DNA of 64,000 bases, taken from the NCBI RefSeq assembly GCF_007828045.1, contig NZ_VITN01000010.1, positions 124,001 through 188,000 of the forward strand. Reading direction: 5' to 3'. This DNA is from Nitrospirillum amazonense (GTDB lineage Bacteria > Pseudomonadota > Alphaproteobacteria > Azospirillales > Azospirillaceae). The notes under the pieces were generated by a model. That model made no database searches. It saw nothing but the letters and a program-made list of their open reading frames with translations, and was not told where the DNA came from. Of this stretch, positions 23,716 to 31,291 are shown one piece after another; positions within the stretch are counted from its first letter, which is position 1, and each line of letters starts with the position of its first letter. Both the position numbers and the translations under genes were made by a program.

Positions 23716-25739
23716 TTCACGCCCGCCATCAAGGTGACGATCAAGGCCAGGCCGGCCAGGGAGATGCCGCTGGCCACCATGGCGGCCACCCGCTTGCCCC
23801 GCGTCACCGCCACTTCGCTGCGGTCGCCCAGCGATTCCTCGATCTTGTTGATGCGGGCCGTCAGGCTTTCATGGCGGCGCATGGCGTCCAAAAAACCATG
23901 ATGATCCTGGGTCAGGGCCTTGGGGTCGTCGACGATGCTGAGCAAGGCGTCCAGCACGCCCTCGCGCGCCGCCTTCTGCGCCGCGGCCCGCACCTCTTCC
24001 CGCTTTTTCAGGTTGCGGAAGCGCTTGAAAGACGGGTCCAGGATGCCGGTCATCCAAAAGGCCAGGCCCGGCACCTTGGGCGGTCCCGCCCGGCGCTGGG
24101 TGTCGGCCAGGATGGCCAGCACGCCCACCGGCCGCCGTGCCGTTTCCGCCGCCAGCGTGGCCAGCAGGCGCTCGTTCAGCTTGGGATTTCGGGTGGCGAT
24201 GAAGGCGGCGACATGGCGGTCCATGGGGTCGCGCCCCGGCCCGGCGCTGGCGCCGGCCACATCCAGCGCCGCCATCAGGTCGCCCAGGGTCAGGGGATAA
24301 TGGTCGGCCACCGCCGGGCTGAGGCAGGGCGCCACCGGGCTCAGGCCATAGAGGGCGCGTTCGATGCCGAATCCGGGGCTGGTGTTCTCCAACACGGCGC
24401 GCACGGCGTCGAACTGCTGGATCATCAGCACCTGCTCGGCCTTGTATTCGGCCTGAACGCTGATCCAAAAGGCCGGCAGCTGGCCCACGATCATCTCGGC
24501 CAGGGCCTGGCCGCCCTCGCCGGTGGCCAGCGCCTCGGCCAGGGCGGTGCCGAAGCCGTCGGGCATGATGGCGCGGCCCTTGTAGCGCAGGGGCCCGGGG
24601 GGATCGAGGGCGGTGCAGACGCGGGACACCAGCCGCTCCTCCACGTTGGAGGCGCGACCGCCGGCCGTGGCGCTGCGCACGGCGTTGGCCACCGCTTCCG
24701 CCCGGGGCTCATCATTCAAGGAGCGGCGCAGCCAGCGGTCCAGCTCCCCCCGTTCGATCACCTGGGCAGCGGCGATGGGTGACTTGGAAAAGGCCCAGGC
24801 GGCCCCGCGCACATGCCAGATCTCCCGGCCCTGGAACTCCATGGGCCGGGGCGCGCGCTTGGGCAGCTGGGCCTGCTTGGGGCTGAGGCGCCGGCCCTGC
24901 ATCCACATGTCCAGGTCGTTCAGAGTCCAGCGCTGCCGGGCGTCGTCGGTGATCAGGCCGCGCAGCGGTTCCACCAGCGACTGGGGGATGCGCGTGCCGC
25001 TGGTCAGGGCCGAGTAGGTGCCCTTGTCCATGCGGGCCTGCAGCAGCGTCTGCTCGTCCAGCCCCCGGCCGGGCGTGCGCCCCAGGTAGAGGGACAGCAG
25101 GGTGACGCCCAGGGCGTAGAGGTCGTCGGCGATGCTGCCGTTGCCCCGGCCCGAACGGTCGGCCAGGGCGCGCTCCAGCGGTTCGTACACCAGGGGCTGG
25201 GCATAGCCCGGCGGCAGGCTGACGCAGTCGCCCAGTACCACGGCCGCGGCGGCGGATTCGCGGATGAACAGGTTGGTGGGGTTGAGGGCGCCACAGCTGA
25301 GGCTGCGCTGGGCGATGTCGCGCAGCACGGAGGTCAGCTGTGGCAGCACCACCCGCACCAGGGCGTCGTCGGCGATACCCTCGATGACGTCGTCCAGCCG
25401 TTCCATGATGCGGCGGCCGGCCGGACGTTCGAAGATACAGACGAAGCGGCGCCGGTGCTCCGGCGACCAATCGACCACCCCCCAGTCCATGAGGTGCAGC
25501 AGATTGTTGTTCTCAATGGCGCGGAAGCTGCTCATCGCCTCGATGCGGGGGGGCACCGGCTGTTCGCAGACGATGGCGAACAGCTCCGTCTTCTTCTCGC
25601 GCATGCGATGGGCCAGGTAGGCGCGGCCGCCCGGCGTGTCGTAGGCGGGCAGCGGCGCGCTGGGCTGTATCTCCGCCCGGCCGCCCAGGTCGATGGGGGC
25701 CAGGTCGGGAACCGGGAACTCTCTGTCTGCCGCCGCCAT
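23712..25739 (-). CDS. Tail-anchored protein kinase-like protein, probably a pseudokinase
   Basis: A 675-residue protein. Residues about 40-280 follow the bacterial Ser/Thr kinase fold: a weak N-lobe without a glycine loop, then SCGALNPTNLFI (about 147-158) where HxDxKxxN is expected, GDCVSL where DFG is expected (170-175), and DDLYALGVTLLSLYLGRTPG for the helix F region. The catalytic Asp and Lys of the HRD loop are replaced by Ala and Asn, so phosphotransfer is unlikely; the Asp of the DFG position is kept. The remaining 350 residues are of unknown fold, and the C-terminus has one membrane segment (about 650-672). The start at 25739 (MAAADREFPV) is preferred over a longer form. Coupled to the next gene. 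Confidence 0.78.
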   Translation of the reverse strand: MAAADREFPVPDLAPIDLGGRAEIQPSAPLPAYDTPGGRAYLAHRMREKKTELFAIVCEQPVPPRIEAMSSFRAIENNNLLHLMDWGVVDWSPEHRRRFVCIFERPAGRRIMERLDDVIEGIADDALVRVVLPQLTSVLRDIAQRSLSCGALNPTNLFIRESAAAAVVLGDCVSLPPGYAQPLVYEPLERALADRSGRGNGSIADDLYALGVTLLSLYLGRTPGRGLDEQTLLQARMDKGTYSALTSGTRIPQSLVEPLRGLITDDARQRWTLNDLDMWMQGRRLSPKQAQLPKRAPRPMEFQGREIWHVRGAAWAFSKSPIAAAQVIERGELDRWLRRSLNDEPRAEAVANAVRSATAGGRASNVEERLVSRVCTALDPPGPLRYKGRAIMPDGFGTALAEALATGEGGQALAEMIVGQLPAFWISVQAEYKAEQVLMIQQFDAVRAVLENTSPGFGIERALYGLSPVAPCLSPAVADHYPLTLGDLMAALDVAGASAGPGRDPMDRHVAAFIATRNPKLNERLLATLAAETARRPVGVLAILADTQRRAGPPKVPGLAFWMTGILDPSFKRFRNLKKREEVRAAAQKAAREGVLDALLSIVDDPKALTQDHHGFLDAMRRHESLTARINKIEESLGDRSEVAVTRGKRVAAMVASGISLAGLALIVTLMAGVK

Positions 25740-26140
25740 GATACCCCGTCCGGTCGGCGCCCCGCCGGCCCTCACGCCCCGGCCGCGTATACGGCCCCCT
25801 CATGATGATCATGCCCGATCGGCACAGGCGGGAACAAGACGGCTGGCCGGAATAGACAATCGGATCAAGGCGATTGGCTGAACGGTTGCGGAATCCTAGG
25901 CGGAATGGCAATCCAGGGTGTGGGGGGCCAGTGCGCCGGGGCCCGTGCATCAGGGCCAGTGCATCAGGGCCAGTGTATCAGGGCCAGTGTATCAGGGATT
26001 GCGCTGGATCAATCCCCCACCCCCGCCTCCTGGCGCATGATGCCTGGTGCGTATCGTCCGGAAACAACATTGTTGCCCTAGCGAATCGTGACGTTGATTT
26101 CGGGCCGCGGACGCGCAGAATCGGGGCCTTACTGATCAGG
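25740..26140. other. Gene-free region between the pseudokinase and the GGDEF-EAL gene
   Basis: About 400 bases between divergent genes. An array of 14 bp units (25931-25998) is the only clear structure. The frame of the GGDEF-EAL gene is open back to 25874, but that stretch translates the repeat array and lacks family similarity. Confidence 0.6.
25931..25998. repeat. Array of about five 14 bp tandem units
   Basis: Units are GTGCGCCGGGGCCC (degenerate, 25931-25944), GTGCATCAGGGCCA (25945-25958 and 25959-25972), GTGTATCAGGGCCA (25973-25986) and a partial GTGTATCAGGGA (25987-25998). The C-to-T change shared by the last two units suggests stepwise copying. Confidence 0.93.
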
Positions 26141-28297
26141 ATGCCTTATCCCATGTTGTTTCCAGGCGACGAGTCCACCGGTGACGTGCCGGCCCCACCG
26201 GGTTCGGGCACCTTCGCCGTGGAGCGCCGCTGGGGACCGCTGGTGCTGGTGGTCACCCTGGCCAGCCTGTCGTTCGCCGGCCTGTTCGCCGCCGGCCTCG
26301 GCCGGGAATCGGGCATGGGCATGCCCATGGTCATGGGGCTGGGCGCCCTGGGCATCGTCGCCGGCCTGACGCTGGCGGCACTGGTGCACGGCCGTGTGCG
26401 CCGGCATGAGACCCTGCGCAGCCTGGTGCGCCAGCGCACGTGGGAGCTGGAGCAGGCACGCACCCTGGCGGAGGGGCAGGCGGCCGCGCTGGCGCTCAGC
26501 AACCGCGACCTGCGCGTGGCCGCCCGGGTGATCGAGCACAGCGTCGATGGTATCATGGTGACCGACGCCGACAACCGCATCGTGCTGGTGAACCGCGCCT
26601 TCACCGATATTTCCGGCTACAACGCCGCCGAGGTGCTGGGCCAGGATCCGCGCCTGCTGAATTCCGGCCGCCAGGGCCCGGAATTCTACCGCGTCATGTG
26701 GCGGGCGCTGCGGGACGAGGGCGCCTGGGCGGGGGAGGTCTGGAATCGCCGCAAGGACGGCACCGTCTATCCGGAATGGCTGCGCATCACCCTGCTGCGG
26801 GATGAGGACGGCGCCATCAGCCACCACATCGCCGTCTTCAGCGACCTGACCGCCAAGAAGGAGGCGGAGGAGCGCAACCGCCACCTGGCCTTCCACGACG
26901 CGCTGACGGGCCTGGCCAACCGCGCGCTGCTGATCGGCCGTGTGCGCCTCGCCCTGGCCAATGCCAAGCGGACGGGGGAGCCGGTGGCCCTGCTGCTGCT
27001 GGATCTCGATCATTTCAAGCTGCTGAACGACACCCGCGGCCATCCCACCGGCGACGCCGCCATCGTCGCGGCGGGGGAGCGTATCCGTCGCACCGTGCGG
27101 CCGGGCGACACCGTGGCGCGACTGGGCGGGGACGAGTTCGCCGTGATCCTGACGGGCGCCTCCCTGGCCGGTCCGGCCCTCACCGGCGCCGATAAGCGCC
27201 AGGAGGCGCTGGCCGCCGTGGCCCAGGTGGCGGAGCGGCTGGTGACCGCCTTCCAGCATCCGCTGGCCCTGGAAGGCACGGGCGGGGGCGAGGTGCGCCT
27301 GGCCTGCTCCGTCGGCGTGGCCGTGGCCCCCGGCGACGGCGACACATGGGAAGCGCTGCTGCGCCATGCCGACGTGGCGCTCTATGCCGCCAAGCATGCC
27401 GGCCGCGACCGCTTTCATTTCTTCACGCCGGAGATCGGCGACCGGGTACGCGACCGCACCTGGATCGAGGAGGGGTTGCGTGTCGGCCTGGGCGTGGCCA
27501 CGGGTGCGGGGGGCGACGGCGTGGTGGATGGCTTCAACCTGGCCTACCAGCCGCAGTACCGCCCGGCCCCCACCGGCGTGGGGGGCAGCCTGATGGGGGC
27601 GGAGGCGCTGGTGCGCTGGAACCATCCGGAGGATCTCAGCCCCGTCTCGCCCGCCCGCTTCATCCCGGTGGCGGAGGAGACGGGCCTGATCGTACCGCTG
27701 GGCGACTGGGTGTTCCGCACCGCCTGCCGCACGGCGCGCAAGGTGCGCGAACGGGGCGTGGCCGGCTTCAAGATGGCGGTCAACCTGTCGGCCGTGCAGC
27801 TGCGCGACAAGGGCTGCGGCGACCGCCTGCTGCAGATCCTGACGGAGGAGGACTGCACCCCCGGCGACATCGCGCTGGAGATCACGGAAAGCGCCCTGAT
27901 GGGCGATGCCGAGGGCAATCTCCAGGCGGTGCATGACCTGCGCGCAAACGGCTTCCGCTTCGCCATCGACGATTTCGGTACGGGCTATTCCTCGCTGGCC
28001 TACTTGCGCAAGTTCGCGGCCGCCTATGTGAAGATCGACAAGTCCTTCGTCGACGGCCTGCCGGACGACGACGCCAGCCGCCAGATCGTGGCCGCCGTCA
28101 TCGCCATGGCCCACCACCTGGGCCTGGAAACCATCGCCGAAGGCATCGAGACCGAGGCGCAACTGGATTGCCTGCGCGAGCTGGGCTGCGACATCATCCA
28201 GGGCTATCTGCTGGGCCGCCCCATGCCGGAAGCGCAGCTTATGGCGCTGCTGGACCCCATCGCCACGCCGAAGGAGGCGGTGGCGTCCGGGGTGTGA
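26141..28297 (+). CDS. Membrane-bound PAS-GGDEF-EAL protein (c-di-GMP synthesis/breakdown)
   Basis: A 718-residue protein with two membrane segments near the N-terminus (about 28-48 and 55-80), a short coiled coil, a PAS domain (about 120-230, FTDISGYNAAEVLGQDPRLL), a diguanylate cyclase domain with an intact GGDEF (residues 329-333) and the product-inhibition motif RPGD five residues before it, and a phosphodiesterase domain with EAL (488-490), ALEITESALM, DDFGTGYSSL, KIDKSF and AEGIETEAQ all present. Both activities may therefore be real, with PAS input choosing between them. The start is uncertain: ATG at 26141 or 26153, with CAGG just before the first. No chemosensory or flagellar genes are adjacent. 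Confidence 0.92.
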   Translation: MPYPMLFPGDESTGDVPAPPGSGTFAVERRWGPLVLVVTLASLSFAGLFAAGLGRESGMGMPMVMGLGALGIVAGLTLAALVHGRVRRHETLRSLVRQRTWELEQARTLAEGQAAALALSNRDLRVAARVIEHSVDGIMVTDADNRIVLVNRAFTDISGYNAAEVLGQDPRLLNSGRQGPEFYRVMWRALRDEGAWAGEVWNRRKDGTVYPEWLRITLLRDEDGAISHHIAVFSDLTAKKEAEERNRHLAFHDALTGLANRALLIGRVRLALANAKRTGEPVALLLLDLDHFKLLNDTRGHPTGDAAIVAAGERIRRTVRPGDTVARLGGDEFAVILTGASLAGPALTGADKRQEALAAVAQVAERLVTAFQHPLALEGTGGGEVRLACSVGVAVAPGDGDTWEALLRHADVALYAAKHAGRDRFHFFTPEIGDRVRDRTWIEEGLRVGLGVATGAGGDGVVDGFNLAYQPQYRPAPTGVGGSLMGAEALVRWNHPEDLSPVSPARFIPVAEETGLIVPLGDWVFRTACRTARKVRERGVAGFKMAVNLSAVQLRDKGCGDRLLQILTEEDCTPGDIALEITESALMGDAEGNLQAVHDLRANGFRFAIDDFGTGYSSLAYLRKFAAAYVKIDKSFVDGLPDDDASRQIVAAVIAMAHHLGLETIAEGIETEAQLDCLRELGCDIIQGYLLGRPMPEAQLMALLDPIATPKEAVASGV

Positions 28298-28403
28298 TCC
28301 ACGCTTCGATTCCATGGAAGCGACGCTTCGAGGAATTCAACTATTCGGGAGATTCGGCCGTACCCTATAAAGCCCTCCACGCTTTCAGGTACCGGAGGGG
28401 CGG

Positions 28404-28901
28404 ATGCGGTCGAGACTGTGGTTGGCGTTGGTGGTCTGTCTGGCCGCGGGTACGGCTTACGCCCAGGCGAACCTGGACGCCACCGTTGCGGCACATCGCA
28501 CCGATGCCGCCGATATTGCCGCCATCCAGGCTCTGCTGGCCGCCTACACCACGTCGGTTGGCGCCGGGGACGAAGCCGCCTTCGAAGCCCTGCTGTTGAG
28601 CCGGGACATTCCATTCAGCCATTCAGGCGCCGTCAGCCGTGGACAGGCGCCGGAAACACGGAACTACCCGCAATTCCGCCAAGCCATCTTCGCCAGCGGC
28701 AAGCGCTACGCCCAGACCTTCCACAATGTCCGCATCAGTCAGGATGAAGACTTGGCCGAGGTCTCTCTCGACTTCGTGACCCGCGACCTGACGGACGGCA
28801 CCGCCGGCTATGGCTGGAAGGTGTTGCACCTGCTGAAGGTGAAGGGGCAGTGGAAGATCGCGGCCGAGTTCTACACCGGCCGCGCCTTGCCCAAGGACTA
28901 G
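28404..28901 (+). CDS. Exported NTF2/SnoaL-like domain protein
   Basis: A 165-residue protein with a signal peptide (residues 1-21, ending TAYAQ) and an NTF2-like cone fold (about 38-160): AIQALLAAYTTSVGAGDEAA at the N-terminal helix, and VLHLLKVKGQWKIAAEFYT on the last strand. Proteins of this group include lumazine-binding-like and ketosteroid-isomerase-like members; the exported ones are mostly of unknown role. A strong GGAGGGG site precedes the ATG. It converges on the binding-protein gene with one base between the stops. Confidence 0.75.
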   Translation: MRSRLWLALVVCLAAGTAYAQANLDATVAAHRTDAADIAAIQALLAAYTTSVGAGDEAAFEALLLSRDIPFSHSGAVSRGQAPETRNYPQFRQAIFASGKRYAQTFHNVRISQDEDLAEVSLDFVTRDLTDGTAGYGWKVLHLLKVKGQWKIAAEFYTGRALPKD

Positions 28902-28902
28902 C

Positions 28903-29892
28903 TTACGGCGTCCCCAGGTCCACGCCCGCCTTCCAGTCCGTGCCGGCCTTGTAGATGCCCAGGCGCTTCATCTCATTGGTGAAGCTGTCCCAGCGGGCGG
29001 CGGTCATGCGGCCGATGGAGTCTGAGGCGGCCGGGGTTCCCTCCACGATGCCGTCGTCCGCCAGGGCCTTGCGGCCGTAGGCCAGGGTCTCGGCGTCCAT
29101 GTCGGGGTTGGACTTGCGGATCAGGGCGTCGGCGGGTGCGGCGTCGCCGTGCAGGTAATGGCGCCAGCCCTCCGCCGTGGCGGCGACGAAGGCCTTGACC
29201 GCCGCCGGATGGGCCTGGATGTAGGCGTCGTTGAACATCACCAGGCCGCTGTAGCCATCGTAGCCCTGGTCGGCCAGCAGGAAGACCTTCACGTCCGCCC
29301 CGGCCTTCTTCGCGATCAGCGGCTCGCTGGTGGCATAGCCCTGGGCCGCCGCGGCGGAGGTGGTGAGGAAGGGCGCCAGGTTGCCGGTGTAGCGGCGGAT
29401 CTGGCTATCCTCATAGGGGTACTTGCTCTTCAGCCAGCGCCATAGCGTGTTGATGCTGGGATCGCCCAGGAAGATGGGGCGGCCCTTCAGGTCCGCCAGG
29501 CTGGTGGTGTTCTGGGCATGGGCCATCAGGATGGTGGGGTCCTTCTGGAACATGGATGCCACCGCCTTCACCTTGGCGCCCGCCTCCACCAGGTTCAGCA
29601 CGTAGAAGGCGTTGGAACCGATGGTGCCGTCGATCTTGCCGGCGGCCAGCATCTGCTGCGCGCTCATCCCCGGGCCGCCGGGCACGATGGTCACGTCCAG
29701 CCCGGCCTTCTGGTAAAGGCCCTCCGCCACCGCCTGGAAATAACCGCCGTGCTCCGCTTCCGCCTGCCAGTCCAGCATGAACACCAGCTTTTCCGCCGCG
29801 CGGGCCGGATGGCCGGGGGCGGAGGCGGACAGCAGGGCGGCCAGCGCCAGGCCGGCCTTCAGGAAAGCGCGGCGGACGGGACGGGCAGGCAT
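28903..29892 (-). CDS. ABC transporter substrate-binding protein, NMT1/ThiY-SsuA family
   Basis: A 329-residue periplasmic binding protein. The N-terminus has a twin-arginine-like signal (RRAFLKAGLALAALLSASAP). The mature part starts with EKLVFMLDWQAEAEHGGYFQ and VAEGLYQKAGLDVTIVPGGP, the pattern of NMT1/THI5-like proteins that bind thiamine pyrimidine precursors, with alkanesulfonate and taurine binders as relatives. Residues GDPSINTLWRWLK and GYATSEPLIAKKAG are typical of the second lobe. No ATPase or permease gene is beside it, so it must use a transporter coded elsewhere. The pyrimidine-precursor role is an inference. Confidence 0.85.
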   Translation of the reverse strand: MPARPVRRAFLKAGLALAALLSASAPGHPARAAEKLVFMLDWQAEAEHGGYFQAVAEGLYQKAGLDVTIVPGGPGMSAQQMLAAGKIDGTIGSNAFYVLNLVEAGAKVKAVASMFQKDPTILMAHAQNTTSLADLKGRPIFLGDPSINTLWRWLKSKYPYEDSQIRRYTGNLAPFLTTSAAAAQGYATSEPLIAKKAGADVKVFLLADQGYDGYSGLVMFNDAYIQAHPAAVKAFVAATAEGWRHYLHGDAAPADALIRKSNPDMDAETLAYGRKALADDGIVEGTPAASDSIGRMTAARWDSFTNEMKRLGIYKAGTDWKAGVDLGTP

Positions 29893-30123
29893 GGAGGTTC
29901 CCTCATCTTCTGCGACTGGTTAACAGCTGCAGAGCATACCCACTGTGCCGGGGCGACGGAAGCGGGGCCGGCGGCGCCTGCGGCGATGGATGTTGCGCGC
30001 GGGGAAGGCGGACCTATAAGACTCCAAGAAGCCGTTTCAACCCTCTGCCGGAAAGCCATTCCCGCCCATGCCGTGCCGCCTGCCCCATCCCTTGGCCATC
30101 ATCCTCCATGCCGGTGCCCGGCC

Positions 30124-30876
30124 ATGAGCCGCTGGCTGCTGGTGACGGGCGGGGCCAAGCGCCTGGGGCGTCTGATCGCGCTGACGGCGGCCGGGGCGGG
30201 CTGGGATGTGGCCCTGCACTGCAACGCCTCTGTCGACGCCGCGACGGCCACGGCGGAGGAGGTGCGGGCGCTGGGCCGCCAGGCCCTGGTGGTACGGGCT
30301 GACCTAGCCGACCCTGCCCAGGTGGAAACCTTGGTGGGGCGCACGGCCGCCGCCGCTGGCCAGCCGCTGGCCGGGCTGGTCAACTCCGCCTCCCTCTTCG
30401 AATGGGATGACGCCGCCAGCCTGACGGCGGCGGGCTTCCTGACCCATCAGACGGTCAACACCCTGGCGCCGGTGCTGCTGACCCGCGCCCTGCACCAGGG
30501 GCTGGCCGAGGGGCAGCGGGGCACGGTGGTCAACATTCTGGACTTCAAGCTGGCCAACCCCAACCCGGACCACCTGTCCTACACCCTGTCCAAGTACGCG
30601 CTGGCCGGCGCCTCGCGCCTGCTGGCCCGATCCCTGGCGCCCACGGTGCGGGTCAACACCGTCTCCCCCGGCTACGTCCTGCCGGCCCCCGGCCAGGACG
30701 AGGCGGAGTTCCAGCGCCTGAGCCGCCGCAACCCCCTGGACCGCGCGCCCGATGCGCAGCAGGTGGCGGATGCCGTGGTCTTCCTGCTGAACCACGACAC
30801 CATCACCGACCAGGACATCGCGGTCGACTGCGGCCTGCGCTTCCTGAACCTGGCGCGCGATGTGGGCATGGCATAA
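30124..30876 (+). CDS. Short-chain dehydrogenase, FolM/pteridine-reductase-like
   Basis: A 250-residue SDR. The cofactor motif is VTGGAKRLGRLIALTAAGAG and the active site YTLSKYAL has the Tyr and Lys. The position that is Ser in most SDRs is Asp here (VVNILDFKLANPNPDH), as in pteridine reductase PTR1 and FolM, and LVNSASLF also matches that group. A role in reducing dihydrofolate/dihydromonapterin-type pterins is therefore the best guess. The start at 30124 (MSRWLLVTGG) is chosen since upstream sequence is not coding. No folate genes are adjacent. The two tRNA-Val genes on the other strand follow 55 bases later. Confidence 0.8.
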   Translation: MSRWLLVTGGAKRLGRLIALTAAGAGWDVALHCNASVDAATATAEEVRALGRQALVVRADLADPAQVETLVGRTAAAAGQPLAGLVNSASLFEWDDAASLTAAGFLTHQTVNTLAPVLLTRALHQGLAEGQRGTVVNILDFKLANPNPDHLSYTLSKYALAGASRLLARSLAPTVRVNTVSPGYVLPAPGQDEAEFQRLSRRNPLDRAPDAQQVADAVVFLLNHDTITDQDIAVDCGLRFLNLARDVGMA

Positions 30877-30930
30877 CGGCGCCGGAGGGCGTCGGTTGCC
30901 GAACGGTTGTGCTTGAGAGAAGGGAACGGA

Positions 30931-31005
30931 TGGTGGGCGCGGTAGGGATTGAACCTACGACCCCCGCCGTGTGAAGGCGATGCTCTCCCGCTGAGCTACG
31001 CGCCC
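30931..31005 (-). tRNA. tRNA-Val (anticodon CAC), copy 2
   Basis: A full 75-base cloverleaf including the encoded CCA: acceptor GGGCGCG/CGCGCCC, anticodon loop TTCACAC giving CAC (reads GUG), and T arm GTAGG-TTCAATC-CCTAC. The body is identical to the upstream copy at 31079-31153. It is the distal gene of the pair on the minus strand. Confidence 0.97.
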
Positions 31006-31078
31006 ATCCGTCCGGGCTTCGCCAACCTTGGCTGGCGGCAACATGATCTAAGATATTGATCACGTTGGTTTCGACGGA

Positions 31079-31153
31079 TGGTGGGCGCGGTAGGGATTGA
31101 ACCTACGACCCCCGCCGTGTGAAGGCGATGCTCTCCCGCTGAGCTACGCGCCC
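31079..31153 (-). tRNA. tRNA-Val (anticodon CAC), copy 1
   Basis: The same 75-base gene as at 30931, encoded CCA included, 73 bases upstream of it on the minus strand. Matching flanks (GGATGG before and CCATCC after both copies) show that the duplication includes a few bases beyond the mature tRNA. A clear promoter lies just upstream. Confidence 0.97.
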
Positions 31154-31170
31154 ATCCGTCGTGGGGGCGG

Positions 31171-31199
31171 TTTGTAGAGGGACGGGGGCCACCTGTCAA
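31171..31199 (-). promoter_or_regulatory. Sigma-70-type promoter of the tRNA-Val pair
   Basis: On the minus strand TTGACA (31199-31194) is followed after exactly 17 bases by TACAAA (31176-31171), about 18 bases before the first tRNA. Element quality and spacing fit a strong housekeeping promoter. Confidence 0.7.
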
Positions 31200-31291
31200 T
31201 AAGCTTGTTCGGGGCGGATGATGAATCCATTCTGGGGCTGCCACCGCCCCGGCGGGGTGGTCGGTTTGGGTGTCGGAAGGAAGGGATCGGT

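Noticed and set aside
25931..25998. CRISPR array.
   Set aside because: Units are 14 bp and directly adjacent, without spacers, and there are no cas genes.
25874..26140. Longer start for the GGDEF-EAL gene through the 14 bp array.
   Set aside because: The array translates to a repeat without similarity to the family; the first membrane segment lies downstream of 26141.
30931..31153. Tandem tRNAs as a boundary of an integrated element.
   Set aside because: No integrase and no direct repeat of a tRNA 3' end further away within the window; flanks look like chromosome.
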